Part shown: positions 46,106-58,013 of the stretch, piece by piece | How positions within the stretch are numbered: the stretch's first letter is position 1 | Layout of the letters: the number at the start of each line of letters is the position of its first letter | DNA from: Tachypleus tridentatus | Taxonomy: Eukaryota > Arthropoda > Merostomata > Xiphosura > Limulidae | Assembly (NCBI RefSeq): GCF_004210375.1 | Contig: NC_134833.1 | Location: forward strand, 17,725,396 to 17,789,395 | DNA length: 64,000 bases | Direction: 5' to 3' | Notes under the pieces: model-generated | Seen by the model: only the letters and a program-made list of their open reading frames with translations | Databases searched by the model: none | What the model was told of the DNA's origin: nothing | Made by a program: the position numbers and the translations under genes

Positions 46106-49100
46106 TGTCCAAACTACACAATGTAATGTCTGCATACCTAAGAAAAACATCTTTGTTTGTTATTTAACACGTGCATTATGTAGCTAGTTTATGATGTCTG
46201 CACACCTAAGAAAAACATCTTTATTTGCTATTTAACATGTGCATTATGTAGCTAGTTTATGATGTCTGCACACCTGAGAAAAACATCTTTGTTTGTTATT
46301 TAACACGTGCATTATGTAGCTAGTTTATGATGTCTGCACACCTGAGAAAAACATCTTTGTTTGTTATTTAACACGTGCATTATGTAGCTAGTTTATGATG
46401 TCTGCACACCTAAGAAAAACATCTTTGTTTGTTATTTAACACGTGCATTATGTAGCTAGTTTATGATGTCTGCACACCTAAGAAAAACATCTTTATTTGC
46501 TATTTAACATGTGCATTATGTAGCTAGTTTATGATGTCTGCACACCTGAGAAAAACATCTTTGTTTGTTATTTAACACGTGCATTATGTAGCTAGTTTAT
46601 GATGTCTGCACACCTGAGAAAAACATCTTTGTTTGTTATTTAACACGTGCATTATGTAGCTAGTTTATGATGTCTGCACACCTGAGAAAAACATCTTTGT
46701 TTGTTATTTAACACGTGCATTATGTAGGTAGTTTATGATGTCTGCACATCTGAGAAAAACATCTTTGTTTGTTATTTAACACGTGCATTATGTAGCTAGT
46801 TTATGATGTCTGCACACCTGAGAAAAACATCTTTATTTGCTATTTAACATGTGCATTATGTAGCTAGTTTATGATGTCTGCACACCTAAGAAAAACATCT
46901 TTATTTGCTATTTAACATGTGCATTATGTAGCTAGTTTATGATGTCTGCACACCTGAGAAAAACATCTTTGTTTGTTATTTAACACGTGCATTATGTAGC
47001 TAGTTTATGATGTCTGCACACCTGAGAAAAACATCTTTGTTTGTTATTTAACACGTGCATTATGTAGCTAGTTTATGATGTCTGCACACCTAAGAAAAAC
47101 ATCTTTGTTTGTTATTTAACACGTGCATTATGTAGCTAGTTTATGATGTCTGCACACCTGAGAAAAACATCTTTGTTTGTTATTTAACACGTGCATTATG
47201 TAGCTAGTTTATGATGTCTGCACACCTGAGAAAAACATCTTTGTTTGTTATTTAACACGTGCATTATGTAGCTAGTTTATGATGTCTGCACACCTGAGAA
47301 AAACATCTTTGTTTGTTATTTAACACGTGCATTATGTAGCTAGTTTATGATGTCTGCACACCTAAGAAAAAACATCTTTATTTGCTATTTAACATGTGCA
47401 TTATGTAGCTAGTTTATGATGTCTGCACACCTGAGAAAAACATCTTTGTTTGTTATTTAACACGTGCATTATGTAGCTAGTTTATGATGTCTGCACACCT
47501 GAGAAAAACATCTTTGTTTGTTATTTAACACGTGCATTATGTAGCTAGTTTATGATGTCTGCACACCTGAGAAAAACATCTTTGTTTGTTATTTAACACG
47601 TGCATTATGTAGCTAGTTTATGATGTCTGCACACCTGAGAAAAACATCTTTGTTTGTTATTTAACACGTGCATTATGTAGCTAGTTTATGATGTCTGCAC
47701 ACCTGAGAAAAACATCTTTGTTTGTTATTTAACACGTGCATTATGTAGCTAGTTTATGATGTCTGCACACCTAAGAAAAACATCTTTATTTGCTATTTAA
47801 CATGTGCATTATGTAGCTAGTTTATGATGTCTGCACACCTAAGAAAAACATCTTTGTTTGTTATTTAACACGTGCATTATGTAGCTAGTTTATGATGTCT
47901 GCACACCTAAGAAAAACATCTTTGTTTGTTATTTAACACGTGCATTATGTAGCTAGTTTATGATGTCTGCACACCTGAGAAAAACATCTTTGTTTGCTAT
48001 TTAACATGTGCATTATGTAGCTAGTTTATGATGTCTGCACACCTGAGAAAAACATCTTTGTTTGTTATTTAACACGTGCATTATGTAGCTAGTTTATGAT
48101 GTCTGCACACCTGAGAAAAACATCTTTGTTTGTTATTTAACACGTGCATTATGTAGCTAGTTTATGATGTCTGCACACCTAAGAAAACATCTTTGTTTGT
48201 TATTTAACACGTGCATTATGTAGCTAGTTTATGATGTCTGCACACCTAAGAAAAACATCTTTATTTGCTATTTAACATGTGCATTATGTAGCTAGTTTAT
48301 GATGTCTGCACACCTGAGAAAAACATCTTTGTTTGTTATTTAACACGTGCATTATGTAGCTAGTTTATGATGTCTGCACACCTGAGAAAACATCTTTGTT
48401 TGTTATTTAACACGTGCATTATGTAGCTAGTTTATGATGTCTGCACACCTGAGAAAAACATCTTTGTTTGTTATTTAACACGTGCATTATGTAGGTAGTT
48501 TATGATGTCTGCACATCTGAGAAAAACATCTTTGTTTGTTATTTAACACGTGCATTATGTAGCTAGTTTATGATGTCTGCACACCTGAGAAAACATCTTT
48601 ATTTGCTATTTAACATGTGCATTATGTAGCTAGTTTATGATGTCTGCACACCTAAGAAAAACATCTTTATTTGCTATTTAACATGTGCATTATGTAGCTA
48701 GTTTATGATGTCTGCACACCTGAGAAAAACATCTTTGTTTGTTATTTAACACGTGCATTATGTAGCTAGTTTATGATGTCTGCACACCTGAGAAAAACAT
48801 CTTTGTTTGTTATTTAACACGTGCATTATGTAGCTAGTTTATGATGTCTGCACACCTAAGAAAACATCTTTGTTTGTTATTTAACACGTGCATTATGTAG
48901 CTAGTTTATGATGTCTGCACACCTGAGAAAACATCTTTGTTTGTTATTTAACACGTGCATTATGTAGCTAGTTTATGATGTCTGCACACCTGAGAAAACA
49001 TCTTTGTTTGTTATTTAACACGTGCATTATGTAGCTAGTTTATGATGTCTGCACACCTGAGAAAAACATCTTTGTTTGTTATTTAACACGTGCATTATGT

Positions 49101-52100
49101 AGCTAGTTTATGATGTCTGCACACCTAAGAAAAACATCTTTATTTGCTATTTAACATGTGCATTATGTAGCTAGTTTATGATGTCTGCACACCTGAGAAA
49201 AACATCTTTGTTTGTTATTTAACACGTGCATTATGTAGCTAGTTTATGATGTCTGCACACCTGAGAAAAACATCTTTGTTTGTTATTTAACACGTGCATT
49301 ATGTAGCTAGTTTATGATGTCTGCACACCTGAGAAAAACATCTTTGTTTGTTATTTAACACGTGCATTATGTAGCTAGTTTATGATGTCTGCACACCTGA
49401 GAAAAACATCTTTGTTTGTTATTTAACACGTGCATTATGTAGCTAGTTTATGATGTCTGCACACCTGAGAAAAACATCTTTGTTTGTTATTTAACACGTG
49501 CATTATGTAGCTAGTTTATGATGTCTGCACACCTAAGAAAAACATCTTTGTTTGTTATTTAACACGTGCATTATGTAGCTAGTTTATGATGTCTGCACAC
49601 CTGAGAAAAACATCTTTATTTGCTATTTAACATGTGCATTATGTAGCTAGTTTATGATGTCTGCACACCTAAGAAAAACATCTTTGTTTGTTATTTAACA
49701 CGTGCATTATGTAGCTAGTTTATGATGTCTGCACACCTGAGAAAAACATCTTTGTTTGTTATTTAACACGTGCATTATGTAGCTAGTTTATGATGTCTGC
49801 ACACCTGAGAAAACATCTTTGTTTGTTATTTAACACGTGCATTATGTAGCTAGTTTATGATGTCTGCACACCTGAGAAAAACATCTTTGTTTGTTATTTA
49901 ACACGTGCATTATGTAGCTAGTTTATGATGTCTGCACACCTAAGAAAAACATCTTTATTTGCTATTTAACATGTGCATTATGTAGCTAGTTTATGATGTC
50001 TGCACACCTGAGAAAAACATCTTTGTTTGTTATTTAACACGTGCATTATGTAGCTAGTTTATGATGTCTGCACACCTGAGAAAAACATCTTTGTTTGTTA
50101 TTTAACACGTGCATTATGTAGCTAGTTTATGATGTCTGCACACCTGAGAAAAACATCTTTGTTTGTTATTTAACACGTGCATTATGTAGCTAGTTTATGA
50201 TGTCTGCACACCTGAGAAAAACATCTTTGTTTGTTATTTAACACGTGCATTATGTAGCTAGTTTATGATGTCTGCACACCTGAGAAAAACATCTTTGTTT
50301 GTTATTTAACACGTGCATTATGTAGCTAGTTTATGATGTCTGCACACCTGAGAAAAACATCTTTGTTTGTTATTTAACACGTGCATTATGTAGCTAGTTT
50401 ATGATGTCTGCACACCTGAGAAAAACATCTTTATTTGCTATTTAACATGTGCATTATGTAGCTAGTTTATGATGTCTGCACACCTAAAAAAACATCTTTA
50501 TTTGCTATTTAACATGTGCATTATGTAGCTAGTTTATGATGTCTGCACACCTGAGAAAAACATCTTTGTTTGTTATTTAACACGTGCATTATGTAGCTAG
50601 TTTATGATGTCTGCACACCTGAGAAAAACATCTTTGTTTGTTATTTAACACGTGCATTATGTAGGTAGTTTATGATGTCTGCACATCTGAGAAAAACATC
50701 TTTGTTTGTTATTTAACACGTGCATTATGTAGCTAGTTTATGATGTCTGCACACCTGAGAAAAACATCTTTGTTTGTTATTTAACACGTGCATTATGTAG
50801 CTAGTTTATGATGTCTGCACACCTGAGAAAACATCTTTGTTTGTTATTTAACACGTGCATTATGTAGCTAGTTTATGATGTCTGCACACCTGAGAAAAAC
50901 ATCTTTGTTTGTTATTTAACACGTGCATTATGTAGCTAGTTTATGATGTCTGCACACCTGAGAAAACATCTTTGTTTGTTATTTAACACGTGCATTATGT
51001 AGCTAGTTTATGATGTCTGCACACCTGAGAAAAACATCTTTGTTTGTTATTTAACACGTGCATTATGTAGCTAGTTTATGATGTCTGCACACCTGAGAAA
51101 ACATCTTTATTTGCTATTTAACATGTGCATTATGTAGCTAGTTTATGATGTCTGCACACCTAAGAAAAACATCTTTGTTTGTTATTTAACACGTGCATTA
51201 TGTAGCTAGTTTATGATGTCTGCACACCTGAGAAAAACATCTTTGTTTGTTATTTAACACGTGCATTATGTAGCTAGTTTATGATGTCTGCACACCTGAG
51301 AAAAACATCTTTGTTTGTTATTTAACACGTGCATTATGTAGCTAGTTTATGATGTCTGCACACCTGAGAAAAACATCTTTGTTTGTTATTTAACACGTGC
51401 ATTATGTAGCTGGTTTATGATGTCTGCACACCTAAGAAAACATCTTTATTTGCTATTTAACATGTGCATTATGTAGCTAGTTTATGATGTCTGCACACCT
51501 GAGAAAAACATCTTTGTTTGTTATTTAACACGTGCATTATGTAGCTAGTTTATGATGTCTGCACACCTGAGAAAAACATCTTTGTTTGTTATTTAACACG
51601 TGCATTATGTAGCTAGTTTATGATGTCTGCACACCTGAGAAAAACATCTTTGTTTGTTATTTAACACGTGCATTATGTAGCTAGTTTATGATGTCTGCAC
51701 ACCTGAGAAAAACATCTTTGTTTGTTATTTAACACGTGCATTATGTAGCTAGTTTATGATGTCTGCACACCTGAGAAAAACATCTTTGTTTGTTATTTAA
51801 CACGTGCATTATGTAGCTAGTTTATGATGTCTGCACAACTAAGAAAAACATCTTTGTTTGTTATTTAACACGTGCATTATGTAGCTAGTTTATGATGTCT
51901 GCACACCTGAGAAAAACATCTTTATTTGCTATTTAACATGTGCATTATGTAGCTAGTTTATGATGTCTGCACACCTAAGAAAACATCTTTATTTGCTATT
52001 TAACATGTGCATTATGTAGCTAGTTTATGGTGTCTGCACACCTGAGAAAAACATCTTTGTTTGTTATTTAACACGTGCATTATGTAGCTAGTTTATGATG

Positions 52101-53368
52101 TCTGCACACCTGAGAAAACATCTTTGTTTGTTATTTAACACGTGCATTATGTAGCTAGTTTATGATGTCTGCACACCTAAGAAAAACATCTTTGTTTGTT
52201 ATTTAACACGTGCATTATGTAGCTAGTTTATGATGTCTGCACACCTGAGAAAAACATCTTTGTTTGTTATTTAACACGTGCATTATGTAGCTAGTTTATG
52301 ATGTCTGCACACCTGAGAAAAACATCTTTGTTTGTTATTTAACACGTGCATTATGTAGCTAGTTTATGATGTCTGCACACCTGAGAAAAACATCTTTGTT
52401 TGTTATTTAACACGTGCATTATGTAGCTAGTTTATGATGTCTGCACACCTAAGAAAAACATCTTTATTTGCTATTTAACATGTGCATTATGTAGCTAGTT
52501 TATGATGTCTGCACACCTGAGAAAAACATCTTTGTTTGTTATTTAACACGTGCATTATGTAGCTAGTTTATGATGTTTGCACACCTGAGAAAAACATCTT
52601 TGTTTTTTATTTAACACGTGCATTATGTAGCTAGTTTATGATGTCTGCACACCTGAGAAAAACATCTTTGTTTGTTATTTAACACGTGCATTATGTAGCT
52701 AGTTTATGATGTCTGCACACCTGAGAAAAACATCTTTGTTTGTTATTTAACACGTGCATTATGTAGCTAGTTTATGATGTCTGCACACCTGAGAAAACAT
52801 CTTTGTTTGTTATTTAACACGTGCATTATGTAGCTAGTTTATGATGTCTGCACACCTAAGGAAAACATCTTTATTTGCTATTTAACATGTGCATTATGTA
52901 GCTAGTTTATGATGTCTGCACACCTGAGAAAAACATCTTTGTTTGTTATTTAACACGTGCATTATGTAGCTAGTTTATGATGTCTGCACACCTGAGAAAA
53001 ACATCTTTGTTTGTTATTTAACACGTGCATTATGTAGCTAGTTTATGATGTCTGCACACCTGAGAAAAACATCTTTGTTTGTTATTTAACACGTGCATTA
53101 TGTAGCTAATTTATGATGTCTGCACACCTGAGAAAAACATCTTTATTTGTTATTTAACACGTGCATTATGTAGCTAGTTTATGATGTCTGCACACCTGAG
53201 AAAAACATCTTTGTTTGTTATTTAACACGTGCATTATGTAGCTAGTTTATGATGTCTGCACACCTGAGAAAAACATCTTTGTTTGTTATTTAACACGTGC
53301 ATTATGTAGCTAGTTTATGATGTCTGCACACCTGAGAAAAACATCTTTGTTTGTTATTTAACACGTGC
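46106..53368. repeat. 68-bp minisatellite array, about 106 units
   Basis: The largest array, about 7.2 kb. Units contain ATGATGTCTGCACACCTGAG, an A4-A5 run, CATCTTTGTTTGTTATTTAA and CACGTGCATTATGTAGCTAG. A minority type differs by linked changes (CTTTATTTGCTATTTAACAT). In the major type each unit has the palindrome CACGTG. Marker variants show larger blocks were duplicated (see findings). It is interrupted at 53369 by a SINE. Confidence 0.98.
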
Positions 53369-53489
53369 CCACCGCTAGTACAGCGGTATGTCTTCGGACT
53401 TACAACGCAAAATCAGGGGTTCGATTCCTCTCGGTGGGCTCAGCAGATAGCCCGACGTGGCTTTGCTATAATAAAATACAAATACAAAT
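53369..53489 (+). mobile_element. SINE family 2, complete copy inserted in the 68-bp array
   Basis: tRNA-like head (CCACCGCTAGTACAGCGGTA, B-box GGGGTTCGATTCC), then GCAGATAGCCCGACGTGGCT and an A-rich tail. The loop CTTACAA suggests a tRNA-Val ancestor (inference). ATTTAACACGTGC before it and ATTTAACACCTGC after it form a 13-bp target-site duplication with one change. Confidence 0.95.
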
Positions 53490-53607
53490 ATTTAACACCT
53501 GCATTATGTAGCTAGTTTATGATGTCTGCACACCTGAGAAAAACATCTTTGTTTGTTATTTAACACGTGCATTATGTAGCTAGTTTATGATGTCTGCACA
53601 CCTGAGA
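53490..53607. repeat. 68-bp array, last units after the SINE
   Basis: Continuation of the array beyond the SINE for roughly one and a half units, ending at CACACCTGAGAAACTTC. Confidence 0.95.
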
Positions 53608-53954
53608 AACTTCTCTATGCATATATCAAAATATTTTTTTATTTAAAGTAAGGAAAGGAAAGAAATCCTTATAAAAATACCATTATTTTATTTTATTTTC
53701 GTCAAGTTCGTTATTTATTATGTACTTTAAAAATCTAAGTTTCTTTTACATATATCAAATCACAGAAACTAATTCCCGTAATTTTCGACAACCATTTCAA
53801 AATTATCCCACGTTACTACTAATTTGTCCAAAATCAATTCAGGTACTAAGTTCAGTCTAAAGTCCTCTGTTTTGATTGGCTGTGAAATCTATAGCCGTAG
53901 CACTTTTGATTGCTTACTAACTCTCACGGTGTAGAGATATTTTAGTGGTTTTTT
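53608..53954. other. no gene seen
   Basis: AT-rich unique sequence after the large array. No element recognised. Confidence 0.35.
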
Positions 53955-54048
53955 TTATAACAAAGCCGCATTAGGCTATCTGCTGAGTCCACCAAGAGGA
54001 ATCGAACCCCTGATTTTAGCTTTGTAAGTCCATAGACTTAGGGGGACT
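53955..54048 (-). mobile_element. SINE family 2
   Basis: Complement of the family-2 SINE: TATAACAAAGCCGCATTAGG (3' end) then GAGGAATCGAACCCCTGAT (B-box). Confidence 0.8.
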
Positions 54049-54198
54049 ATTTTTTCTTGGATTTTATTTTTTGTACTCTATAATTCTCTTTCTCGTTCAT
54101 GCATATTTCTATTTTGTAAAATGTAACGTAGGAATACATTCTTTTTCTATCGTGAATGTAAATAATGTTTTTAACCAGTGTTAAAAAAACACTAAATG

Positions 54199-54270
54199 CA
54201 ATGCTAAATTAGGAACGGCGAGCGCAGATAGCCCTCGTTTAGCTTTGCACGAAATTCATAACAAAACAGA
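54199..54270 (+). mobile_element. SINE family 1, 3' fragment
   Basis: GCTAAATTAGGAACGGCGAG, CAGATAGCCCTCG and the tail survive; everything upstream is missing. Confidence 0.75.
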
Positions 54271-54973
54271 CCAAAAGTTATTACCACTGACGCTTAATAG
54301 TTAGTACGATAGACTAAAATTTAACGACGTCTTGTTGTAATCTGCCGCCAGTAGGGATTAAACCTCGAACCTTTACGTTCTAACTTCATAAAGACCCACT
54401 GGGCAACATTTTGTGTGTGTCTAGAACAACGAGACGCAGAAAAGAAAACGTTTTACCGAACGAACAGGTAGAAAATAAAGTGTTATTAAAATTAAATCCA
54501 CTGTAGTGTGACAAAATTAGAGTTTGAAAAAAGAGAAAAAATACTTCGTTGTTGTACCCATATCTAACTTTATTTTCGCTAGCTGGATTGATAAAACCAA
54601 AACTTAAAAAAAAATTGCACTATTTGCTTGGTCTAAACTTGTTTTTGTTTGTTTGTTTTTAAGCACAAAGTTAGAATAACTTTTTACAATTAATATTTTT
54701 AAGCATGTTAATAATACTTATTTTATTAACTTATTCGTATCTTTAATACGTTCTTTAATAATTAGTTCAACTAGTAAACATAAAACCAAGTAGAATATTT
54801 AACCGAACCTCGAATCATGTTCGTAATGAAATCAAATGAATAGCCAATAGCAAATTATAATTGTAAGAAAAACTCCTCCGGTATTAAAGCAGAAATCACA
54901 TAACTAATCCCACTCTTTACACCACGTAGCTTTAAATCGGACTTAATTTTATATATAATGTATTTTTCTTGAT
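54271..54973. other. no gene seen
   Basis: AT-rich. A tRNA-like remnant on the - strand near 54345-54410 (complement of GGTTCGAGGTTTAATCCC) is probably another eroded SINE. Confidence 0.3.
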
Positions 54974-55085
54974 CTCCCTTAGTGGCACAGCGGAAAGTCT
55001 GAAGGCTTATATATTAAAACCTGGTTGCGATACCCGTGATTTAAACACCCTAATCAGCCCATTGTGCAGCTTTGTGCTTAACTAC
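54974..55085 (+). mobile_element. tRNA-derived repeat, type 3
   Basis: TTAGTGGCACAGCGGAAAGT (A-box side), GGTTGCGATACCCG (B-box side), then CCCATTGTGCAGCTTTGTGC and a short tail. Confidence 0.65.
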
Positions 55086-55488
55086 AAGTAAAGTAACTAG
55101 CTTCGAAATGTTTGAATTCTTGATACAATGAGAGTGATCGTTGTAACCGAAAGTAAGATAGAATTTACATTATCTGCTGGTTTCATAATTTTATGTTTGA
55201 AGGAAAATAATTACTCTCAGATTTCGATGTGCAATACGTTCTTATGTGTAACGGATTAATGATGGGGAAACCGAAGTTTAATAATGGAAATGAAACACAA
55301 AACATTTTATTTACAAGGTTCGGAAGTTTCAGAAAACAATCATTCTATCTTCAGCGAAATCTGAAAATAGTCATAAAAAGACGGTTATGAACTAAAAACC
55401 ATAATGTCGTAATCACTGGTCAACTTAGTTATTAGGAAAAGTGGTAAACGGAAGGATACGAAACAGGAATTTTCAAGTTCTGTAGATC
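55086..55488. other. no gene seen
   Basis: AT-rich unique sequence; nothing recognised. Confidence 0.3.
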
Positions 55489-55772
55489 GTGCAGCATGGC
55501 CAAGCGTGTTAAGGCGTGCAACTCGTAATCTGAGGGTCGCGGGTTCACATCCCCATCGCGCCAAACATGCTCGCCCTTTCAGCCGTGGGGGCGTTATAAT
55601 GTGACGGTCAATCCCACTATTCGTTGGTAAAAGAGTAGCCCAAGAGTTGGCGGTGGGTGGTGATGACTAGCCGCCTTCCCTCTTGTCTTACACTGCTAAA
55701 TTAGGGACGGCTAGCACAGATAGCCCTCTTGTAGCTTTGTGCGAAATTCAAAACAAACCAAACAAACAAACA
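55489..55772 (+). mobile_element. SINE family 1, near-consensus full copy
   Basis: Head with A-box TGGCCAAGCGTG and B-box GGGTTCACATCCCC, intact body and a CAAA-repeat tail. One of the best-preserved copies here. Confidence 0.95.
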
Positions 55773-55870
55773 AGATCCTGCGGTAATGATAGATAAATTA
55801 TTAAATGAAACATTTCGACCCCTAGATAAAAATAATTAAACTAAAGGATGGATGGCTGTAGTTAAGTTGT

Positions 55871-56131
55871 GATTTATTTTTGAATTTCGCACGAAGCTAC
55901 ACGAGGGCTATCTGCGCTAGCCGTTCCTAATTTAGCAGCAAGAGGGAAGATAGCTAGTCGCCACCACCCTGAGCCGATTCTGCTACTCTTTTATCAATGA
56001 ATAGTGGGATTGACCGTAACATTATAACGCCCACAAGGCTGAAAGGGCGAGCATGTTTGGTGCGACCGGCATTAAAACCCTCAACCCTCGGATTACGAGT
56101 CGAGTGCCTTCGCCACGTGGCCATGACGGGC
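55871..56131 (-). mobile_element. SINE family 1, full copy
   Basis: Reverse-strand copy from the complement of the tail (TTGAATTTCGCACGAAGCTA) to the head (complement of GCCCGTCATGGCC). It lies about 100 bp from an opposite-strand copy, so the two can form a large inverted repeat. Confidence 0.92.
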
Positions 56132-56697
56132 TTGTTAAGTAGTGGACGGTCGGTTTTGTTTAGATACTACAAAATGTTCACAGACTGGTTTTTAAGTGGC
56201 AATTTGTTTGGCCAATGTACGTGACTTTAGAGTCGCTGCACGTATATTTTTCTATATGTACACGAACCATGAATGTAAAATTCTAGAGATTTAATCTTTG
56301 TATTGAAATAGGTGTTTAATATGGAGAAGAAGTCTATATATTATTCTAAGTTAAATTTGAGGTAAAATGTTTTTGTTAAAGAAGAGTTTTTTTTTCTTAA
56401 TTTGTAAGAAATGTGAGCCAATAAAGGGAAATGAAATTATGAGGGAAAATTTGGGAACGGTGTGCACATTAGTTGGTGGTTGGAATTTGTTGTTTAGAAA
56501 ATTACATGTAATCTCCGTTTGAAGTTCAATCAGGTGGCCATTATTTAACACGTGTTTATATAGAAGGGTGATTTATTCGTGTAAAATAAAATAATTGTCT
56601 TATTAACTAAGTAAACTAATGATTATCGTATAATACGTTTAGTTAATAATCACCTTAATAACATTATTTTCAGATTTCGCCGAAGATGGAATTAGCG
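56132..56697. other. no gene seen
   Basis: AT-rich; short unsupported ORFs only. Confidence 0.35.
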
Positions 56698-56936
56698 TAT
56701 TCCAAAACGTTCGAATCTTGTAAGTAAGATGTATTGTGTTCCGAAACGTTCCAATCTTGTAAGTAAGATGTATTGTGTTCCGAAACGTTCCAATCTTGTA
56801 AGTAAGATGTATTGTGTTCCGAAACGTTCCAATCTTGTAAGTAAGATGTATTGTGTTCCGAAACGTTCCAATCTTGTAAGTAAGATGCATTGTGTTCCGA
56901 AACATTCCAATCTTGTAAGTAAGATGTATTGTGTTT
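56698..56936. repeat. 39-bp minisatellite, about 6 units
   Basis: Units read GTAAGTAAGATGTATTGTGT then TCCGAAACGTTCCAATCTT. As 39 is divisible by three, short repeated ORFs appear on both strands (56639-57010). None is treated as a gene. Confidence 0.96.
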
Positions 56937-57321
56937 CATCAAATGTCTCATGTGTGTTTGTATTGGATTTTTGCTTCCGATATTATTTCGAACAAATTTA
57001 TTTGCTGTGATAAATGTGGTAAGACGGAAAGAAATGGATATTTCAAGTCAAATTCTAGCCTCAGCAAATATGGTATAGTTATTGATTCGAAACAGAGAGG
57101 GCGTATTAAACTTAATACAACAGAGTACACTAATTATGATAAATATTAATTTTATTCTGGTCAAGAAATTCGATGTAATAAAATAGCCATACATCAGTAT
57201 ACTCGCAAGTATATAAGTGATAAAATATTTTTCTCAATGTTATTGACTTTAAGATTTATTTTGTTTCTCCAAGCCTTTTATTAAATGTTCATGTGTTTGA
57301 TTGTTATTTCTACTTGTTTCC
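56937..57321. other. no gene seen
   Basis: Unique AT-rich sequence; overlapping short ORFs on both strands without support. Confidence 0.3.
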
Positions 57322-57420
57322 CAATTGCATAGTGGTATGTCTGTGGGCTTGTACTACTAGAAACCATGTTTGGATACCCGTGTTGGGCAGAGCACCAATG
57401 ACCCTGTGTGTGAGTACATA
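57322..57420 (+). mobile_element. tRNA-derived repeat, type 3, diverged
   Basis: GCATAGTGGTATGTCTGTGG and TTTGGATACCCGTG match the A-box and B-box sides of the copy at 54974; the 3' part is poorly preserved. Confidence 0.45.
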
Positions 57421-57487
57421 ATAACAAACACGATAACCAACTTTTTGTTTTTACTTGTCCTTTGCTTTGTTCTATTGCAGATAAATG

Positions 57488-57764
57488 TTTTGTTTGTTTT
57501 TCTAATCACGCGAAAAGCTACACGAGAGCTATCTGCGCTAGCCGTCCCTAATTTAGCAGTGTAAGACTAGAGGGAAGGCAGCTAGTCATAACCACCTACC
57601 ACCAACTCTTGGGCTACTCTTTTACCAACGAATAGTGGAATTGACCGTAACATTATAACGTCCCCACGGCTGAAATGGAGAGCATGTTTGGTGCGACGGA
57701 GATTCGAACTCGCGACTCTCAAATTACGAGTCGAACGCCTAAACCCACGTGGCCATATCGGGCC
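57488..57764 (-). mobile_element. SINE family 1, full copy
   Basis: Reverse-strand copy, tail complement to head (complement of GGCCCGATATGGCC), with B-box complement GAGATTCGAACTC. Confidence 0.93.
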
Positions 57765-57861
57765 AATTACAGATAAGCAAGAAGCAATTGTATTATAGTT
57801 AAAACGTCTTTATTTTTTTAATTTTCACTTAATTTCGCACTATCTGTCACAATGCATAGGC

Positions 57862-57935
57862 TCTAGTGTCTCAGCAGTATACCCAAAGCCTTGCAACGCT
57901 AAAAATTGGGTTTCGATACTTGTGGTGAGCCTTTA
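57862..57935 (+). mobile_element. tRNA-derived SINE head fragment
   Basis: CTAGTGTCTCAGCAGTATAC, CTTGCAACGCTAAAAATTGG and GGTTTCGATACTTG follow the head of family 2 or type 3. It ends soon after the B-box region. Confidence 0.5.
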
Positions 57936-58013
57936 CGTATTTATGTATTAAATTACATGGGAAATATATTCAAATTAAAATATATGGATAAAAAGTAAAC
58001 AAAAAATCATTGG

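Noticed and set aside
46106..53607. Possible CRISPR array (regular repeats)
   Set aside because: Units are directly tandem with no unique spacers, and the DNA is eukaryotic.
55489..55572. Genuine tRNA gene
   Set aside because: The tRNA-like segment is the head of a SINE: it is followed by the SINE body and tail and recurs in many copies with mutated stems.
56639..57010. Repeated ORFs on both strands over the 39-bp array
   Set aside because: Unit length divisible by three creates open frames in several phases; no independent evidence.
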